From: Spartobacteria bacterium
GTDB taxonomy: Bacteria; Verrucomicrobiota; Verrucomicrobiia; Chthoniobacterales; UBA10450
DNA: 64,000 bases
Direction of reading: 5' to 3'
NCBI GenBank assembly: GCA_003167555.1
Contig: PMSN01000006.1
Location: 62,001-126,000, forward strand
Below, in pieces: positions 1-8,596 of the stretch. The notes beneath the pieces are model-generated. The model worked only from the letters and a program-made list of their open reading frames with translations. It was not told the origin of the DNA and made no database searches. Within the stretch, counting starts at the first letter, position 1; the number at the start of each line of letters is the position of its first letter. A program made the position numbers and the translations under genes.

Positions 1-25
1 GCGCTCCCCAGACCTTCCGCATCGA

Positions 26-211
26 CTAGAGATCTTGCCGCTGGGAGCATTTCCAGCAGGTCAACCATTTCCAATTGGAATCGGCGTAGTTCATCGCGCC
101 GCACACGCCGCATACATACATCAGCCGCCTGGCGCGGCCGGCGACTTCAGGCACGTCGTTTTCCAGGCCGGCGCCGCCTGCTGGTGTCTTACCCTCGTTC
201 TGCTCGCCCAT
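26..211 (-). CDS. Small zinc-ribbon protein (second of a tandem pair)
   Basis: A 61-residue protein whose C-terminal half holds two CxxC knuckles (VCGVC and CWKC) about 15 residues apart, the layout of a zinc ribbon. The ATG at 211 lies 15 bases after the stop of the gene before it, so the two are probably co-transcribed. Both share the pattern EVAGR-basic-Tyr-x-C ahead of the first knuckle, so they look like recent paralogues. No enzyme domain is present. Nucleic-acid or protein binding is a guess from the fold; no specific function is recognised. Confidence 0.6.
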   Translation of the reverse strand: MGEQNEGKTPAGGAGLENDVPEVAGRARRLMYVCGVCGAMNYADSNWKWLTCWKCSQRQDL

Positions 212-226
212 GGTCGTTGGTGGGCG

Positions 227-433
227 TCAGATAATCCCGCTCATCGCGCCGCACTTCCAACAGGTGAATGAGTTTTGATCTTCGGGAACGGAGCATTCGG
301 CGCCGCAATTGTAGCAGGTGTAAATGATGGTCCGTTTTCGCCCCGCCACTTCCGTTTGCTGCTCGGCGGGGGGCACGCTCAGTCTCGGTTTGCCTTCGCC
401 TTCCCATTTGGTCGTCGTTTTCTCGGTTGCCAT
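227..433 (-). CDS. Small zinc-ribbon protein (first of a tandem pair)
   Basis: A 68-residue protein with a charged, flexible N-terminal half and a zinc ribbon made of C40-x-x-C43 and C58-x-x-C61, plus an extra Cys at 47. The frame extends to a GTG at 484, but the ATG at 433 is preceded by a purine-rich AAGAGAA stretch and starts the conserved part, so I chose it. It is divergent from hpd and 15 bases upstream of its paralogue. Function unknown. Confidence 0.6.
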   Translation of the reverse strand: MATEKTTTKWEGEGKPRLSVPPAEQQTEVAGRKRTIIYTCYNCGAECSVPEDQNSFTCWKCGAMSGII

Positions 434-515
434 ATTCGAATTCTCTTCTGTTTTTTCAGTGAGCCAGCGTGTTTCGGAAAACACTGGACGTTGGTTTATT
501 GCAAGTTCGACGAGT

Positions 516-622
516 AAGATGCCACATCTTGCGTTCGGGAGACGAGCAGGATTTTTGCAAATTCGTTCTCTGATGATTCCGCGCGATGCTTGCAGTGGGC
601 CGCGGTCGATTTATATTCGACC
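516..622. promoter_or_regulatory. Divergent intergenic region with two short inverted repeats
   Basis: Between the zinc-ribbon pair (minus) and hpd (plus) lie two perfect 6-base inverted repeats: AAGATG/CATCTT at 516-530 with a 3-base loop, and GGTCGA/TCGACC at 604-622 around an AT-rich 7-base centre. The second looks like an operator, since AT-rich cores flanked by dyads are usual for dimeric regulators. No promoter boxes can be assigned with confidence. Confidence 0.3.
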
Positions 623-717
623 CACGGCGCGGCGCCGTTTCGACGATTGAACGGGAGATCGTTTGAAAGCCGGTCGCGGTGGGTTAACGTTGCTGCGTTC
701 GAGAAAGCCAAATTCCT

Positions 718-1851
718 ATGGAAACAACCATCGCCGCTCCCAAACCCAGCTCGTCCGCTGAAACCGATTTCCTGCCGCTTCAGGGAACGGATTACGTGGA
801 GTTTTACGTCGGCAATGCGAAACAGGCCGCGCATTTCTACAAGACCGCGTTCGGTTTCCAAAGTCTCGCGTATTCCGGGCCGGAGACCGGCATGAAAGAG
901 AAAGCGAGTTACGTCATTCGCCAGAACAAATTGACCTTCGTTCTCACGACGCCGCTGCGGTCAAACAATCCGATTACGGAGCACATCCATAAACATGGCG
1001 ATGGCGTGAAGGTGCTGGCCTTGAAGGTGGAAGACGCCACCTCGGCTTGGGAAGAGACCACCAAGCGCGGCGGCAAGAGTTATCTCGAGCCGACGACTCT
1101 TACGGATGACGACGGCGAGGTAGTCATGAGCGGCATCCATACTTATGGCGATACCGTTCACCTATTTATCGAGCGCGGTAACTATCGCGGCGACTTTATG
1201 CCGGGCTTCCGCAAATGGGAATCTTTCTACAACCCGCCTGAGACCGGCCTTCTCTACGTGGACCATTGCGTGGGAAATGTCGGCTGGAACCAGATGAATC
1301 CCTGGGTGAAATTTTACGAGGAGGTAATGGGGTTCCGCAATATTCTTACCTTCGACGACAAGGACATCTCGACGGAATACTCGGCCTTGATGAGCAAGGT
1401 CATGAGCAACGGAAATGGTTTCGTGAAGTTTCCCATCAACGAGCCGGCCGAAGGCAAGAAGAAGTCGCAGGTGGAAGAGTATCTGGAGTTCTACAACGGC
1501 GAAGGCGTCCAGCACGTGGCGGTGGCAACGAACGATATCGTCAAGACGGTGACCGACCTGCAAAAGCGCGGCGTGGAATTCCTGAACATACCAGCGAGCT
1601 ATTACGCCACGGTGCTCGATCGAGTAGGCCATATCGACGAAGACCTCGAACCATTGCAGCGGTTGGGCATCCTGGTCGACCGGGATGAAGAGGGCTATTT
1701 GCTCCAAATCTTTTCCAAACCGGTGGAAGACCGGCCGACTCTCTTTTTCGAAATCATTCAGCGCAAGGGCGCGAAGAGTTTCGGCAAAGGTAATTTCAAA
1801 GCGCTTTTTGAAGCATTGGAGAAGGAGCAGGACGCTCGAGGCAATTTGTAA
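718..1851 (+). CDS. hpd: 4-hydroxyphenylpyruvate dioxygenase
   Basis: Converts 4-hydroxyphenylpyruvate to homogentisate, the second step of tyrosine breakdown. The 377-residue length and two-domain VOC architecture fit the family. The Fe(II) facial triad is visible as H183 (VDHCVGN), H266 (GVQHVAV) and E345 (LFFEIIQR). It is followed 12 bases later by hmgA, the next enzyme of the pathway, so an operon is likely. No strong ribosome-binding site is seen before the ATG at 718. Confidence 0.96.
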   Translation: METTIAAPKPSSSAETDFLPLQGTDYVEFYVGNAKQAAHFYKTAFGFQSLAYSGPETGMKEKASYVIRQNKLTFVLTTPLRSNNPITEHIHKHGDGVKVLALKVEDATSAWEETTKRGGKSYLEPTTLTDDDGEVVMSGIHTYGDTVHLFIERGNYRGDFMPGFRKWESFYNPPETGLLYVDHCVGNVGWNQMNPWVKFYEEVMGFRNILTFDDKDISTEYSALMSKVMSNGNGFVKFPINEPAEGKKKSQVEEYLEFYNGEGVQHVAVATNDIVKTVTDLQKRGVEFLNIPASYYATVLDRVGHIDEDLEPLQRLGILVDRDEEGYLLQIFSKPVEDRPTLFFEIIQRKGAKSFGKGNFKALFEALEKEQDARGNL

Positions 1852-1863
1852 GGGAGAATAGAC

Positions 1864-3048
1864 ATGCCGTATTATCAGAAGCTCGGTGAGATTCCGAAAA
1901 AGCATCATATCTGGTTTCATCGCAATGGGAGCGGGCCCTCCTACAAGAATGAGGGAATCGCTTACGAGCACGTCATTACGACGGAAGGCTTCAACGAAGC
2001 GTACTCGATCATTTACCATCTCCGGCCGCCGACACGTGTGCGGAACGTGGAGCTGATAAAATATTGGGCGCCGAAAAAAATCGCGGAGAGTCCGCTCCGC
2101 CATCACCACATCAAGACCGCCGAGATTCCACGGAGGGGCGATCTCTACACAGGCCGCATCCCGATGCTCTTCAACGCGGACATGACCGCTTACCGCGCGC
2201 GTCCAGAAAAAGCTTACGGTGACTTCGAATATTACAAGAACGGCGGCGCCGATGAGGTCATCTTCGTATTTCATGGCGGCGGCACGCTGGAAACGGTTTT
2301 CGGCAAGCTCCGTTATCGTGCGGAGGATTATGTCGTCATTCCGCGGGGAATTACGTATCGCCTCGTGCCCGACAAGGTGGAGGAGGAAGATTACCTGATC
2401 CTGGAATCAACCGGTCCGGTGCGGATTCCGCCACGTTATCTGAATCACGAAGGCCAAATAAAAATGGGCGCGCCCTATTCGGAGCGCGATTTCCACGCGC
2501 CTGCGGAAATGCTCACGATCGATCGCGAGGAAGACGTGGAAGTCCTGGTGAAGGACGGCCCGCGGCTCACGCGCGTCGTGCATGCGCATCATCCGTTCGA
2601 CGCGCTCGGCTGGGATGGATACCTCTATCCGTTTACTTTCAACGCCCAGGATTTCGAACCGATCACAGGCACTGTCCACCAGCCCCCGCCGATCCATCAG
2701 ACGTTTGAAGTGCGCGGCTACGTCATTTGCACGTTCGCGCCGCGTCTCCTCGATACGCACCCCGAAGCGGTGAAAATTCCGTGGGTCCACGACAACGTCG
2801 AAGCCGACGAAGTTTTGTTTTACGTCCGGGGAAATTTCGGCTCGCGACGCGGCATTGAGAGCGGCTCGATCACGCTGCATCCGCGCGGCATCCCTCACGG
2901 CCCGCATCCGGGCACGATCATGGCGAGCAAGGACGCGCTGCGCACGGAAGAGCTGGCGGTGATGTTCGACACAGCGCACACGCTCGAGCTCACCGAGGAA
3001 TCGCTCGCGCTCGACGATCCGAAGTACCCGACAAGCTGGTTGGATTAA
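1864..3048 (+). CDS. hmgA: Homogentisate 1,2-dioxygenase
   Basis: Opens the ring of homogentisate to maleylacetoacetate. This 394-residue protein is the shorter bacterial form of the cupin-fold family. The iron ligands expected from the human enzyme are present as H309 (VHDN), E316 (ADEV) and H345 (PHGP), within the characteristic run [18 protein letters not shown] good GGGAGA ribosome-binding site precedes the ATG. Maleylacetoacetate isomerase and fumarylacetoacetase, needed to finish the pathway, are not in this window. Confidence 0.95.
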   Translation: MPYYQKLGEIPKKHHIWFHRNGSGPSYKNEGIAYEHVITTEGFNEAYSIIYHLRPPTRVRNVELIKYWAPKKIAESPLRHHHIKTAEIPRRGDLYTGRIPMLFNADMTAYRARPEKAYGDFEYYKNGGADEVIFVFHGGGTLETVFGKLRYRAEDYVVIPRGITYRLVPDKVEEEDYLILESTGPVRIPPRYLNHEGQIKMGAPYSERDFHAPAEMLTIDREEDVEVLVKDGPRLTRVVHAHHPFDALGWDGYLYPFTFNAQDFEPITGTVHQPPPIHQTFEVRGYVICTFAPRLLDTHPEAVKIPWVHDNVEADEVLFYVRGNFGSRRGIESGSITLHPRGIPHGPHPGTIMASKDALRTEELAVMFDTAHTLELTEESLALDDPKYPTSWLD

Positions 3049-3053
3049 GAAAA

Positions 3054-3683
3054 GTGATCGGGCAGAATCACGAGACAGAGTTGGAGGCGGCCGAGCGCCG
3101 GCTCAAGGCCTTGCCTCGATGCGGGGCCGCCAAGCTCGCGAGCATGGAAGGCTCCTTCCGCGATTTGCTCGAAGCGGTCGGCGAAGATCCCGAGCGCCAG
3201 GGGTTACTCAGAACGCCGAACCGCGCCGCGCGCGCTTTCGAGTTTCTCACGAACGGTTACCGGCAGAGCCTGGAGCAGGTCGTCAACGATGCGATTTTCG
3301 ATTCCGATGCGAGCGAAATTATCCTCGTGAAAGACATCGAGCTTTACTCGATGTGTGAGCACCATCTGCTCCCTTTCATTGGGAAGGCGCACGTCGCCTA
3401 TATTCCGAACGGAAAGGTCATTGGACTTTCGAAAGTGGCGCGGATTGTCGACGTCTTTGCGCGGCGTTTGCAAATCCAGGAACATCTTACGTTGCAGATC
3501 GCCGACGCGCTCATGAAGACGCTTCGCCCCAGCGGTGTCGCGGTCGTGATCGAGGCGAAACATCTTTGCATGATGATGCGGGGTGTGGAGAAACAGAACT
3601 CGGTCATGAAAACCTCCTGCCTCCTCGGTTCGTTCAAAGAGGACGCGAGGACGCGGTCGGAATTTCTTGCCCTGTTGGCCTAA
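3054..3683 (+). CDS. folE: GTP cyclohydrolase I
   Basis: Makes 7,8-dihydroneopterin triphosphate from GTP, the entry to folate and to tetrahydrobiopterin. Zinc ligands C101, H104 and C172 and the catalytic H103 are all present (motif [11 protein letters not shown]). The GTG at 3054 is 5 bases after the hmgA stop; an ATG at residue 31 is an alternative start but would cut the conserved N-terminal helix. The position between hmgA and a PTPS gene argues for a role in pterin cofactor supply to the hydroxylase at 5836-7623, rather than in folate alone. Confidence 0.95.
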   Translation: MIGQNHETELEAAERRLKALPRCGAAKLASMEGSFRDLLEAVGEDPERQGLLRTPNRAARAFEFLTNGYRQSLEQVVNDAIFDSDASEIILVKDIELYSMCEHHLLPFIGKAHVAYIPNGKVIGLSKVARIVDVFARRLQIQEHLTLQIADALMKTLRPSGVAVVIEAKHLCMMMRGVEKQNSVMKTSCLLGSFKEDARTRSEFLALLA

Positions 3684-3697
3684 CGAGCTGTCGCGTC

Positions 3698-4921
3698 ATG
3701 CTCCTGACGGTCAGCAAACGCCTCGAATTCTCCGCGTCGCGTCGCCTTTTCGTGAAAGGCTGGAGCGAGGCCGAAAATCTGGCGGCCTTCGGACCGGAAA
3801 CATCGGCGCGCTTCGGCACGGGGCGCAATTACGTCGCCTATTTCGTTTTCTCCGGCCGCGTCGATCCGGCGACCGGGATGTTGATGAACATCAGCGAGAT
3901 CAAGGAGCGGGTGGGCCACGTCTTGCGCGACGGTTTCGACCACAAATTCTTGAACGAGAACAATCCTTCCTTCGCGGCCATGCCACCGACCGCGGAGAAC
4001 ATCGCCCGCCAGCTTTTTCTGGATGCCGCGCCTCTTTTTCGCGACAGCAGCGCTGAACTTGTGGCGTGTCATTTGTCGGAATCGCAAGAGCGCAGCGCGA
4101 CTTATTTTGGGACCGGAATTTCGGAGGCGAACTACTGGTTCGAATTTTCCGCCGCCCGCCAGACGATGTCGCCGCGGCTGACGCCCGGGGAAAATCAAAA
4201 GCTGTTTGGCGTCGCCGCCTCGCTCTTCGGCCACGGTCATAACTATCGCGCCCGGCTGACGTTTCGAAGCGATGACGGCGCCGGCGAAGGACCGATCATG
4301 AAACACGAGGCGATCCATCGCGAGATCGAATCGCTACGCAGCGAACTCGATCACAAGAATCTCAATCGCGAAGTGCCTGGCCTAACGAATCAACCGATGA
4401 CGACGGAAAATCTCGCCCGCTACATTCACGAGCGCGTCCGCGAGACGTGGCCCCTTCATCGAGTTCGCTTGCATGAGCGCGCCGATTTTTTTGCCGAATA
4501 TTGGCCGGAAGGAAATCATTTCCTTGGGTTGCAGCTTCCCTTCGGCGCCGCGCACCGTTTACACAGCGAGAAACTGTCCGCGGAAGAAAACACGGCGCTC
4601 TACGGCAAGTGCAATAATCCGCTCGGCCACGGTCACCTTTATCTGACGGAAGCGACGATCGGCGGCGCCTTCGATGAACGGAGCGGGACGCTCTGGGATT
4701 TCGAAGCTCTTCAGGCCGGAATCGCCGAGGCGCTGGAACCCTGGCAGAACAAACACCTGAACCTCGAAATGGAGGAATTTCGCGAAAACCCCTCGACCGG
4801 CGAAAACATCGTGCAGGCGCTCTGGCCGCGGTTCGACTCGCGTCTGGGCGGACGGCTCGTTCGCCTGCGACTCTGGGAAACGGCGAACAATCGTTTTACC
4901 TTGCGGAAAGTTCCGCTGTAG
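3698..4921 (+). CDS. Triple-domain 6-pyruvoyl-tetrahydropterin synthase fusion
   Basis: A 407-residue protein made of three tandem PTPS/QueD-type T-fold domains (roughly 1-135, 140-265 and 270-407). The usual enzyme has one domain of about 120-150 residues. Domain 3 keeps the zinc ligands H286, H311 and H313, the catalytic C305 (LYGKCNNP) and the pterin anchor E394, but its Asp-His pair is replaced by Q350-N351. Domains 1 and 2 keep Asp-His (D81-H82, D218-H219) but have lost zinc and Cys residues: R15 and TGR in domain 1, R154 and A173 in domain 2. The longer frame starts further upstream inside folE; I chose the ATG at 3698, 15 bases after folE. Likely step: dihydroneopterin triphosphate to 6-pyruvoyl-tetrahydropterin in BH4 synthesis. 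A QueD-like role is the alternative. Confidence 0.85.
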   Translation: MLLTVSKRLEFSASRRLFVKGWSEAENLAAFGPETSARFGTGRNYVAYFVFSGRVDPATGMLMNISEIKERVGHVLRDGFDHKFLNENNPSFAAMPPTAENIARQLFLDAAPLFRDSSAELVACHLSESQERSATYFGTGISEANYWFEFSAARQTMSPRLTPGENQKLFGVAASLFGHGHNYRARLTFRSDDGAGEGPIMKHEAIHREIESLRSELDHKNLNREVPGLTNQPMTTENLARYIHERVRETWPLHRVRLHERADFFAEYWPEGNHFLGLQLPFGAAHRLHSEKLSAEENTALYGKCNNPLGHGHLYLTEATIGGAFDERSGTLWDFEALQAGIAEALEPWQNKHLNLEMEEFRENPSTGENIVQALWPRFDSRLGGRLVRLRLWETANNRFTLRKVPL

Positions 4922-4963
4922 CCGTGCGATCCAGGCGCGCCGACAGAGCGGCGCGGCTACAGC
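4919..4963. repeat. Imperfect palindrome of the GTAGC...GCTAC family
   Basis: A GTAGCCG start pairs with a CGCGGCTAC end, around an internal CGCGCCG/CGGCGCG stem. Its first bases supply the TAG stop of the PTPS gene. It may act as a terminator hairpin, though no T-tract follows. Confidence 0.55.
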
Positions 4964-4975
4964 ACTCTTTAATTC

Positions 4976-5014
4976 GGCGTTGGACGTTGGGCGTTCGGCG
5001 TTGGACGTTTTCCC
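4976..5014. repeat. GTTGGACGTTGGGCGTT-type direct repeat
   Basis: Near-repeated units GGCGTTGGACGTT and GGCGTTCGGCGTTGGACG sit immediately upstream of the SDR start. The same family, on the opposite strand, occurs at about 29,501-29,522 and 31,197-31,218, which marks it as a dispersed element. Confidence 0.5.
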
Positions 5015-5021
5015 ATTCCAA

Positions 5022-5714
5022 ATGAAACGTTATCTCATCACGGGCGCCAGTCGCGGCATCGGGCGCGCGATTGCGGAAAAACTGGCGGGCGCCGGGCACA
5101 CTTTGCTTTTGCACGGCCGCGATCGGGACGCGCTCGCGAAGACGTGCCGGGCGGTGGAAGCAAAGACCGGGCTGGCCATTTCGCTTTGCTACGATCTGCG
5201 CGACGCCGGAGCCGTGGAAAAAATGATCGACGAGATCGGCCCGAAGCCGCTCGACGCTTTGATCAATAACGCCGGCGTCGCCCTAGTAAAACCGCTCGAC
5301 CAGATCACGCTCCAGGAGTGGCAGACAATTTTCGCGGTCAACGTCACCGCGCCATTTCTCCTCACGCAGCGGCTTTTGCCGATGATGACGAGCGGCGCGA
5401 GCATCGTGAACATCCTCTCAGTCGCGGCCAAGACCGGCTTCCCGAGCTGGAGCGCCTATTGTATGAGCAAATTCGCGCTCGAAGGATTTTCGCAATCAGT
5501 CCGCGAAGAGGTGCGCTCGCGCGGGATTCGCGTGCTCAATATTTACCCCGCCGCCACGAACACGGAAATCTGGAATGCGGTCGAAGGCGAATGGCCGCGC
5601 GAGCAGATGATGTTGCCGGAAGAAATCGGTGACGCCGTCGCCTACGCGCTCTCGCGTCCGGCGGAAGTCGCGGTCGAGAACATCGACCTCACTAATCTGA
5701 CAGGGCGGTTGTGA
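5022..5714 (+). CDS. Short-chain dehydrogenase/reductase, candidate sepiapterin reductase
   Basis: A classical SDR of 230 residues: TGASRGIG nucleotide-binding loop at 7-14, NNAG at 82-85, and catalytic S133, Y146 and K150 (SAYCMSK). The frame extends 14 codons upstream through a dispersed repeat, so I chose the ATG at 5022. The class alone does not fix the substrate. Its place directly after GTP cyclohydrolase and PTPS, next to a pterin-dependent hydroxylase, makes 6-pyruvoyl-tetrahydropterin/sepiapterin reduction, the last step of BH4 synthesis, the best inference. A general 3-oxoacyl or sugar reductase cannot be excluded. Confidence 0.8.
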   Translation: MKRYLITGASRGIGRAIAEKLAGAGHTLLLHGRDRDALAKTCRAVEAKTGLAISLCYDLRDAGAVEKMIDEIGPKPLDALINNAGVALVKPLDQITLQEWQTIFAVNVTAPFLLTQRLLPMMTSGASIVNILSVAAKTGFPSWSAYCMSKFALEGFSQSVREEVRSRGIRVLNIYPAATNTEIWNAVEGEWPREQMMLPEEIGDAVAYALSRPAEVAVENIDLTNLTGRL

Positions 5715-5731
5715 CGCTCGATCCCCATTTT

Positions 5732-5822
5732 GTCATCCTGAGCGAAGCGCAGCGGAGTCGAAGGACCCCGAATATTGTCGAGCGACGTAAAGCGAGGTCC
5801 CTCGACTGCGCTCGGGATGACA
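5732..5822. repeat. REP-like inverted repeat (GTCATCCTGAGC...GGGATGACAG)
   Basis: Arms GTCATCCTGAGCGAAGCGCAG and CTGCGCTCGGGATGAC pair imperfectly around an AT-rich centre. It lies between convergent genes, where it could end both transcripts. Relatives occur at 12,048, 37,594 and 59,442. Confidence 0.7.
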
Positions 5823-5835
5823 GCTTAGATGTGAT

Positions 5836-7623
5836 CTAACGCGTGTGACCCGCCGTCTCCACATTCGTCTTGTGATAAGTCACAAGCCGGAAGCCCCATT
5901 CGATGAGCGTGGCGTTGTCTTTATCGATCGTTTTCCGCCCATTCAAAAATGTCATGATCTGCTGCTTGAGCGCGTTCTGCTGGCCGGTCTCGTCGAGAAT
6001 TTCGAAGATTTCCATCGAGAGCAACCAGTCGTCGGCATGCTCCTTCTGCTGGGTCTCCCAGATTTCTCCGAGCCGTTCGTAGCCGATCTTGCGCTCACGA
6101 ATGTCGCGGACCTGCGCGTAAAGATTCTCCAATCTCTTGCGCTTCGCATCCGAGGGCGACTTGATTGTGCGTTCGCGCGGAACCAGCGCAACCAGGTTGT
6201 AGGCATCGTTGTCGGCCGCGCCGTTGAAGACGGAAACGACCCGCGAGCCGACCGCCATATCGAAATTACCCCACGCCGGTTCAAAGAGAATGCGATCGCC
6301 GAAGCTGACGCGGCAGTTGGTGAAAGTAATGAGCAGCAGTTTGCCATCGCGCCGGAGAATATTTTCGACGCGACCGCTGACGATCACTCCGCTCGCAAAC
6401 TCCACGTTTGCTTCCCGGCCGCTCGTAATTCCGAGCGTGCCAAGCTCTTCATCCGTGAGCGTCTCCAGAGATTTCGCAGTCGATTTCCAATTGCCAATCG
6501 GCGCGCCAAATCCTTCCGCATGATAATCGCGTCCGTGTCCCGGCAATTCCTTGTTCCGAAACGCGAGCGCGCTCGGGCCGGTCGTACGCATGTAAATCGG
6601 CTCGCCGCCGTCAGTAATCACCTCCGTGAAAACACCGGAGACTTGTAGGCCGGAAGAATACTCACAAGTCGTCGTGTTCTTGCACTCGATCGCCTTGTTG
6701 ATTCCCGCCAGACCGCCGACGCGGAAGGCCATCTTGCTCGCGAATTCCTCCAGCACGTCGGAGAGCTGCTTGAAATCGCGCGTCACGAAAAGCTGCGGCT
6801 GTTTCGTGGTGATATCGAACGGCATGTTCTGCGCGTCGATCGAATACGGAATTTTCTTCACGTGCGGCTCGAGGCAACTGACCGACTCGCCGATCGAAGA
6901 AAGCAAACCCGCGCCGTAAATTTTCGGTTTGTCGAGCGGCCCAATCAAACCGTACTCGACCGTCCACCAATGCAGGCGCGAGAGCAGCGCCATCTCGGAG
7001 GGGTCGCCCAGATTCTTTTGCCGCTCTTCCACGAGCTTCGTCGCCTTGTCGAGTTCTTCGGCATTGGGGTTTTGCTGCTCCTTTAGAATCGAGAGATGCC
7101 GGATCGCTTCGTAAACCTCGAAGTCTTTCTTCGACGACATCGCTTTCGCGCCGACTTCGCCGAAGCGCTGCAAATAATCCGCATACTCGCTGTCGACAAT
7201 GATCGGTGCGTGTCCGGCGGCTTCGTGCACGATGTCGGGCGCCGGCGTGTATTCGATGTGATTGATCTGGCGCATGTCGCACGCGATGACGAGGACGCGA
7301 TACGCCTGGAACTCCATGAACGCTGCGGGCGGAATGAAGCCATCCACCGCCACGCCGCCCCAGCCGATCTTGCCGAGGATTTCGTTCATCTCCTCGATCC
7401 GCGGAATGCGATCGAACGAAATCCCCGTATCGAGCAACCCCTGGAAGTAAAGTTTGTGCGCGTACTCGCGCAGGAAAAAAATGTTCTGCCGCATGATGAA
7501 ACGCCAGACGGCGTGATCGACGGACGTGTATTCGTCGTAGCGCTGGTCGACGGCGAATTGGAGCAAATGCTTCGGAAGCGCGGCGACGGATTTATTATTC
7601 ATCGGGACAGGATTGGATTTCAT
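5836..7623 (-). CDS. Aromatic amino acid hydroxylase (phenylalanine 4-monooxygenase, long form)
   Basis: Iron- and tetrahydrobiopterin-dependent hydroxylase, most likely Phe to Tyr. The catalytic domain fills about residues 30-310 and shows the iron triad H133 and H138 (DIVHEAAGH) and E223 (TVEYGL). The protein has 595 residues, roughly twice the Pseudomonas PhhA length, with a C-terminal extension of about 270 residues that resembles no domain I can name. It carries no N-terminal ACT domain. It converges on the BH4 genes and completes a local route Phe, Tyr, homogentisate, maleylacetoacetate, except for the transaminase. Pterin carbinolamine dehydratase and dihydropteridine reductase were not found nearby. 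Confidence 0.9.
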   Translation of the reverse strand: MKSNPVPMNNKSVAALPKHLLQFAVDQRYDEYTSVDHAVWRFIMRQNIFFLREYAHKLYFQGLLDTGISFDRIPRIEEMNEILGKIGWGGVAVDGFIPPAAFMEFQAYRVLVIACDMRQINHIEYTPAPDIVHEAAGHAPIIVDSEYADYLQRFGEVGAKAMSSKKDFEVYEAIRHLSILKEQQNPNAEELDKATKLVEERQKNLGDPSEMALLSRLHWWTVEYGLIGPLDKPKIYGAGLLSSIGESVSCLEPHVKKIPYSIDAQNMPFDITTKQPQLFVTRDFKQLSDVLEEFASKMAFRVGGLAGINKAIECKNTTTCEYSSGLQVSGVFTEVITDGGEPIYMRTTGPSALAFRNKELPGHGRDYHAEGFGAPIGNWKSTAKSLETLTDEELGTLGITSGREANVEFASGVIVSGRVENILRRDGKLLLITFTNCRVSFGDRILFEPAWGNFDMAVGSRVVSVFNGAADNDAYNLVALVPRERTIKSPSDAKRKRLENLYAQVRDIRERKIGYERLGEIWETQQKEHADDWLLSMEIFEILDETGQQNALKQQIMTFLNGRKTIDKDNATLIEWGFRLVTYHKTNVETAGHTR

Positions 7624-7666
7624 AAGCAGTAGCTCTCGTGCGCGACGCAGTTTAAAATAGGAGTGA

Positions 7667-8596
7667 TTGGAAACTCAGCAAGCGCATTCAAGTCCTACCT
7701 GTTCTTTGCCTGGTAGGGACGCCGCGCTGCGGCGTCCGCGGACAGCGCAGCGCGCTGTCCCTACCCGAACTCGTCTGGTTTGGCTGAATCTGGTCTGCCT
7801 CGACGCGCCGCTCGTGGCGCTGGCCTGGCTGGGGCTTTTTGCGCGAACGTTTCATGTCACTCTCGATGCCGGAAATTGTGCGGTGCTTTTTCTGACGGCC
7901 TGGATGATCTATCTGGCCGATCGGCTGGCGGACGCCCTGGCGCTGCCCGGCCAAGTTCCTTTCTCTCGCCGCGGAGAATTTTGTCTGACGCATCGCCGGC
8001 CCTGGAGCTGGACGCTCGCGGCGATCGCGATCGTTGACGCCGGATTGATCTGGCGAACCACGGACAGCAGAACTTTTTTCATCGGAGCTTTGGTCGGAAC
8101 GGTCGCTCTCCTCTATTTGGTCCTCAATTATTCGTTGCGCCGAATCTGGAGTTTCCTTCCCGTGAAGGAAGCCGCGATCGGATTTCTTTTTGCAGCCGGC
8201 ACATTGGTCGGGTTGCTCCCGGATTTTCCTCGGCTCAGCCCCACGTTCGTGTTCTCCGCGCTGGCGTTCGGATTTCTCTGCACGCTTAACTGTGTGAGCA
8301 TTGCCGTGTGGGAACGCGAACTGGATGTGGCCCAGGAGAAGATTTCGATTGCGACGCGGTATCCGTCCGTACGGCGGTATCTGGGAAAGATCGCGATTGC
8401 TGTGGCGCTCGCTTCATTGATCGCTGCGCTGATTCAACACGACGCGGCATCGATTTTCGGATGTGTGGGCGCGAGTGCGCTCTTGCTGGCGTTGCTTGAT
8501 TTTGTTGGTGGGGTAATTGGCCAGGATCAACGCACAGCCTTGGCCGATCTCGTGCTGCTTACGCCGCTGGTCGTGCTGATCGGCGCCGGCGCGTGA
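7667..8596 (+). CDS. UbiA-like integral membrane prenyltransferase (start uncertain)
   Basis: A polytopic membrane protein with about seven to eight hydrophobic segments. Two Asp-rich loops stand where UbiA enzymes bind the prenyl diphosphate-Mg: D85-x3-D89 (YLADRLAD) and ERELDVAQEK around 216-225. They are degenerate relative to NDxxD and DxxxD, so the enzyme class is tentative. The first ~36 residues are read from a palindromic repeat (7712-7766) after a TTG, so the true start is probably later, just ahead of the first membrane helix near residue 40. The stop overlaps the methyltransferase start by 4 bases, indicating coupling. Confidence 0.6.
   Translation: METQQAHSSPTCSLPGRDAALRRPRTAQRAVPTRTRLVWLNLVCLDAPLVALAWLGLFARTFHVTLDAGNCAVLFLTAWMIYLADRLADALALPGQVPFSRRGEFCLTHRRPWSWTLAAIAIVDAGLIWRTTDSRTFFIGALVGTVALLYLVLNYSLRRIWSFLPVKEAAIGFLFAAGTLVGLLPDFPRLSPTFVFSALAFGFLCTLNCVSIAVWERELDVAQEKISIATRYPSVRRYLGKIAIAVALASLIAALIQHDAASIFGCVGASALLLALLDFVGGVIGQDQRTALADLVLLTPLVVLIGAGA
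7712..7766. repeat. Palindromic repeat (GGTAGGGAC...GTCCCTACC)
   Basis: Outer arms GTAGGGAC/GTCCCTAC enclose two GC-rich hairpins (GACGCCGC/GCGGCGTC and GGACAGCG/CGCTGTCC). Half a copy recurs at 43,170. It lies in the apparent N-terminal coding part of the UbiA-like frame. Confidence 0.7.

Noticed and set aside
1162-2274. 370-codon minus-strand frame opposite hpd and hmgA
   Set aside because: It is antisense to two strongly conserved genes and has no recognisable domain; long mirror frames are expected in GC-rich coding DNA.
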